Positions 60,889 to 64,000 of a stretch of DNA of 64,000 bases are shown in pieces; position 1 is the first letter of the stretch; each line of letters starts with the position of its first letter. A program made the translations under genes and the position numbers. The notes below the pieces were generated by a model that did no database searches, was not told the DNA's origin, and worked only from the letters and a program-made list of their open reading frames with translations. Source of the DNA: Apiospora phragmitis (taxonomy: Eukaryota; Ascomycota; Sordariomycetes; Amphisphaeriales; Apiosporaceae); the NCBI GenBank assembly GCA_038363925.1, contig JAQQWL010000017.1:1-64000 (forward strand), read 5' to 3'.

Positions 60889-63800
60889 ATGATAAATTTA
60901 TCAATATTATGTTTATTATTTTCTAATGCTGTCACATTAAGACGAGATATGTCCATTCTATTTAATAGAATAGCTATAATAGCTATTTCTTATTGTTTTT
61001 TACAAGTTTTGGTAAGTTTATCTTTAGTAAACAAAGGAATAGGTTTACATGGGGGTTTACTTCATATTACTAATATTACACAAATATTTCATATGTTTGT
61101 TTTTTTAATTAGTATGTTAATTTTACAATTAACAAGTTTCTTTCCAAGAAAAGTTTGAGTTAAAGAACATTCATCTTTAAAACATATTTTAATGAATAAT
61201 TTTGTGTACTATAGAACCAAAATTATAAATAAAATGGGAGACCATTTAAAAATAATAGAATACCCTTTAATTTTATTATTTGTAGTAAGTGGAGCCATTT
61301 TCTTAATGTCAACTAACGACTTAGTTTCTATATTTTTATCAATAGAATTACAAAGTTACGGTTGTGCGCCGGGCGAGGCATACACTGCTGAGATAGCAAC
61401 TCAAACAATATTTGGATTGATATTATCAGATATATTTGGCCTTTCAATAATTGAAAGATATCTGCCACGGGTAATCACACTAAACGAAGCTAATAACTCA
61501 TTTAGTAGGATAGCTGATTACAAAAGAATAAGCCAAAGAGGACTGTCACTCTTGGAGGTATATTCTAGTGGGGGTAGTCATGGACAGGATAACGAATTTG
61601 ATACGTATAGAGGGGCCCAGCTTGGCCTATATGTCTTAAGCAGAATATCGCGGCATATAAAAGGGATCCTTAATGTTGTTATCGGTAGACCGTACGATAA
61701 TGATTGCCAAAAACCCTTTACTCACTTCAGTAAAGAAGATATAAATGCGCAAAATCCTAAAACTACTAAATCAAACGCCAGTGTATTGCAACCCCGGGAT
61801 CTAACCGCCTATGAATTCAACCTGAATTTAACGCGGAGACGGAGTTTTCATAGTAGAAATTACAATTCGAAGGAAAACAGTCGGATGACGCCACTCCTTG
61901 ATGAACATGGCTCTAATACAAAGGATGCCGACAAACTCAACCTCGTAGATGGCAGCAAGTCGTATACATCCATTAGTTCGTGAGCAAAAACAGAAGTGGA
62001 CAAATATTTGAAACGAAATGGTACATACAACGGATTGATCAGAATATTATCTGATCCCTTATTTTTGCAAGGATGCTATAACGAAATAAAAAGAAAACCG
62101 GGTAATATGACCAAAGGTACTAACAACGATACTCTTGATGGAATAAATAAGAAGTGATTCGAAAATATTTCCAAAGAGATTCTCAAAGGAAAATTCAAAT
62201 TCTCCCCAGCAAGAAGGGTCATGATACCCAAACCAGGAAAAAAAGAGCTTAGACCTCTAAGTATCGCAAATCCTAGAGAAAAAATCGTACAAAAAGGTAT
62301 AGCAATCATTCTAGAAGCTATTTGAGAAAGAACATTCTCCGAGAGCTCATATGGATTCAGACCGGAAACTTCCTTACATCAGGCATTATACCAGATATAT
62401 AGAAATGGTTCTAGTTATCAATGGGTGATCCAAGGAGACATTTCCAAATGTTTCGACATGATACCACACAAAGTTATAGATAACATACTAGGTAAGAAAA
62501 TAGTGTGTGACAAGACAATGCAATTAATTCGTAAATCACTGACGGCAGGATATATTGAACAAGAGACAGGAAAACACATTGTACCTAATATAGGTACTCC
62601 GCAAGGAAGTGTGGTAAGTCCTCTTCTTGCCAACATTGTACTAAATGAACTAGATATGTACATGAAGGATGTCAAAGAAAATTTTGAAACAGGAAAGAAG
62701 AGAGCGACAAACAAAGAGTACAACTCCTTAACATCCAAAATTCAAAATCTGGAAAAATTCCAACCGGGATCCCCGGAGATCAAGAAAATGGCTCTACTAA
62801 GAAGAAGAACACCCAGTTTGATGTTTAACGATCCAAACTTCAAAAGATTAATGTATCTAAGATACGCCGATGACTTCATAGTACTAATATCCGGTTCATC
62901 TAATGATGCAAAACTAATAAAAAACCGTATAAACGATATCTTAGCCAAGAGATGTGGTCTCGAACTAAATAAGGACAAGTCCATTATTACAGCAACCAAA
63001 GACGGTTTTAACTTATTGGGTGCCTACTGCATCAAACCTTCTGCGGTAAAAGCCGGGATGTTCACATCCAAGAATGGAAACCCGGGTAAATACAGAATGA
63101 TAATGAGAGTAATGATTCCCGTGAAAGACCTTATCAAGAAATTGGCCATCTATAAATTTATATTAATGAACAAATCTGGACTACCTGTAGCCACAGCTAG
63201 AAAAGACCTGGTAAACTTCGAACATCATGAGATAATTACCTTTTACAATCATCGTATCCAAGGACTGGCAAATTTCTACAGCTTCGCTAGTAATCTAAAT
63301 AGTCTGAGAAAGATAAATATGTTCTTGCAACTATCATGTGCCCTTACCTTAACTCTGAAACTTAAACTTAGAACTAAGAAACAGGTATTTAATAAGTTCG
63401 GACCAAAGTTGACCGACCCTGACACGGGAATAGCATTAACACTACCTGACAACCTAAAAGTGAAACATAGTTTCTCAGGAGGAAAATCCAAGAAGGTAGA
63501 GGATATTTTGAAAATGTCTTGATTCCAAAAATTAACCAAATCAAGTCTAAACAAGAAATGTTTAATTTGTCAAACATCTAATAATATCGAGATGCACCAT
63601 ATTAGAGAAGTCAAAGATGTTAAGAACAAAATCAAAAATGGAAGCAGTACATACCAACAATGAGTGGGATCATTCTACAGAAAACAAGTCCCTCTATGTG
63701 CTTATCACCACGATTTATACCATAGCGGTGACCTTAATTATTCAGATATGACCAAAATCCGTAAATACACCTAAAAGTTTCAACAAATATTAGGCAGTCA

Positions 63801-63925
63801 CCGATGGAAAGCTGTATGATGGGAAACTATCACGTACAGTTTGGAGGGCAGAATACCTGACCCTACTATATTTATTAAGTACTATCTATAGAAACTCAGA
63901 ATTAGCTACTACAGGTGGTTTAATC
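60889..63925 (+). CDS. nad2: NADH dehydrogenase subunit 2, 5' exons
   Basis: Membrane subunit of complex I. Exon 1 is 60889-61363 ([80 protein letters not shown], ending [12 protein letters not shown]). Exon 2 is only 59 bases, 63867-63925 ([20 protein letters not shown]), and is followed at once by a second group II intron. ATG at 60889 is the only sensible start. The junction rebuilds the Leu codon T/TA. The rest of the gene lies beyond the window. Confidence 0.95.
61364..63774 (+). CDS. Group II intron-encoded reverse transcriptase/maturase with HNH domain (nad2)
   Basis: In frame with nad2 exon 1 and open to TAA 63772-63774, TGA as Trp at about 61981, 62155, 62322, 63522 and 63661. An N-terminal extension of about 200 residues includes [21 protein letters not shown] blocks: [92 protein letters not shown], catalytic [14 protein letters not shown]-terminal nuclease: [20 protein letters not shown] ... 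[13 protein letters not shown]. All catalytic residues are present. It was probably released from an exon fusion by proteolysis. Confidence 0.9.
61364..63866 (+). mobile_element. nad2 intron 1, group II with RT ORF
   Basis: Starts GTGCGCCGGGCGAGG at 61364. Domain V is at about 63805-63845 ('agctgtatgatgggaaacta', 'cacgtacagtttgg'), and the intron ends in AC at 63865-63866. Domain V differs from that of nad6 by compensatory changes at the base of the stem. Confidence 0.9.
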
Positions 63926-64000
63926 GTGCGCCGTTTCGCTTTAATTTACCATGGTCTTTAAAGAGACTGCGTGTGGTGACACCACGCTAAAACAACCAAC
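63926..64000 (+). mobile_element. nad2 intron 2, group II (5' end only)
   Basis: Begins GTGCGCCGTTTCGC directly after exon 2, matching the start of the other GTGCGCC group II introns here. It continues past the window. Confidence 0.75.

Overview
The window is mitochondrial DNA of a filamentous ascomycete (Pezizomycotina). It is AT-rich, TGA is read as Trp throughout (genetic code 4), and it carries fungal respiratory-chain genes. Ribosomal protein S3 lies inside the group I intron at the 'GGGAT/AACAGG' site of the large-subunit rRNA, which is the arrangement typical of Pezizomycotina. Introns, homing-endonuclease ORFs, palindromes and plasmid-like debris make up most of the sequence, so this belongs to a very large mitogenome. 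A large-genome group such as Pezizales is a guess, not shown here. Every confident gene is on the + strand.

Layout: 1-4016 nad6 (3' part; one group I and one group II intron); 4180 tRNA-Val; 4478-14403 cox3 in six exons with five intron loci, two of them composite; 14361-15916 two tandem copies of an unknown acidic ORF, the first overlapping the end of cox3; 16073-16283 tRNA-Ile and tRNA-Arg; 16560-16964 broken 5' part of nad1; 17122-18132 unknown membrane ORF; 18283 tRNA-Pro; about 18387-36275 rnl with up to nine introns (four group II), including rps3; 36801-36963 tRNA-Thr and tRNA-Glu; 37644-46512 a plasmid-like accessory region with a phage-type RNA polymerase remnant, large orphan ORFs and a LAGLIDADG gene broken by GC-rich insertions; 46861-56490 a tRNA cluster (Met, Met, Leu, Ala, Phe, Leu, Gln) interleaved with GIY-YIG and LAGLIDADG ORFs and with tRNA-Leu genes split in two; 57285-57488 the 3' end of nad1; 57698-58479 a second orphan ORF; 60093-60787 tRNA-His and two tRNA-Met; 60889-64000 nad2 (5' part) with two group II introns.

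Three themes link the regions. (1) Homing ORFs at every stage of decay sit in introns and, unusually, among tRNA genes, where two tRNA-Leu genes are split around HEG-plus-intact-tRNA-Leu segments. (2) A family of GC-rich nested palindromes is scattered through spacers, introns and ORFs; some copies keep the frame (rps3) and others shift it. (3) Many of the mobile or orphan ORFs carry an R-x-[YF]-[ST]-[ST] motif just before the recognisable domain. It resembles the processing site of imported mitochondrial precursors and may mark where exon-fused products are cut.
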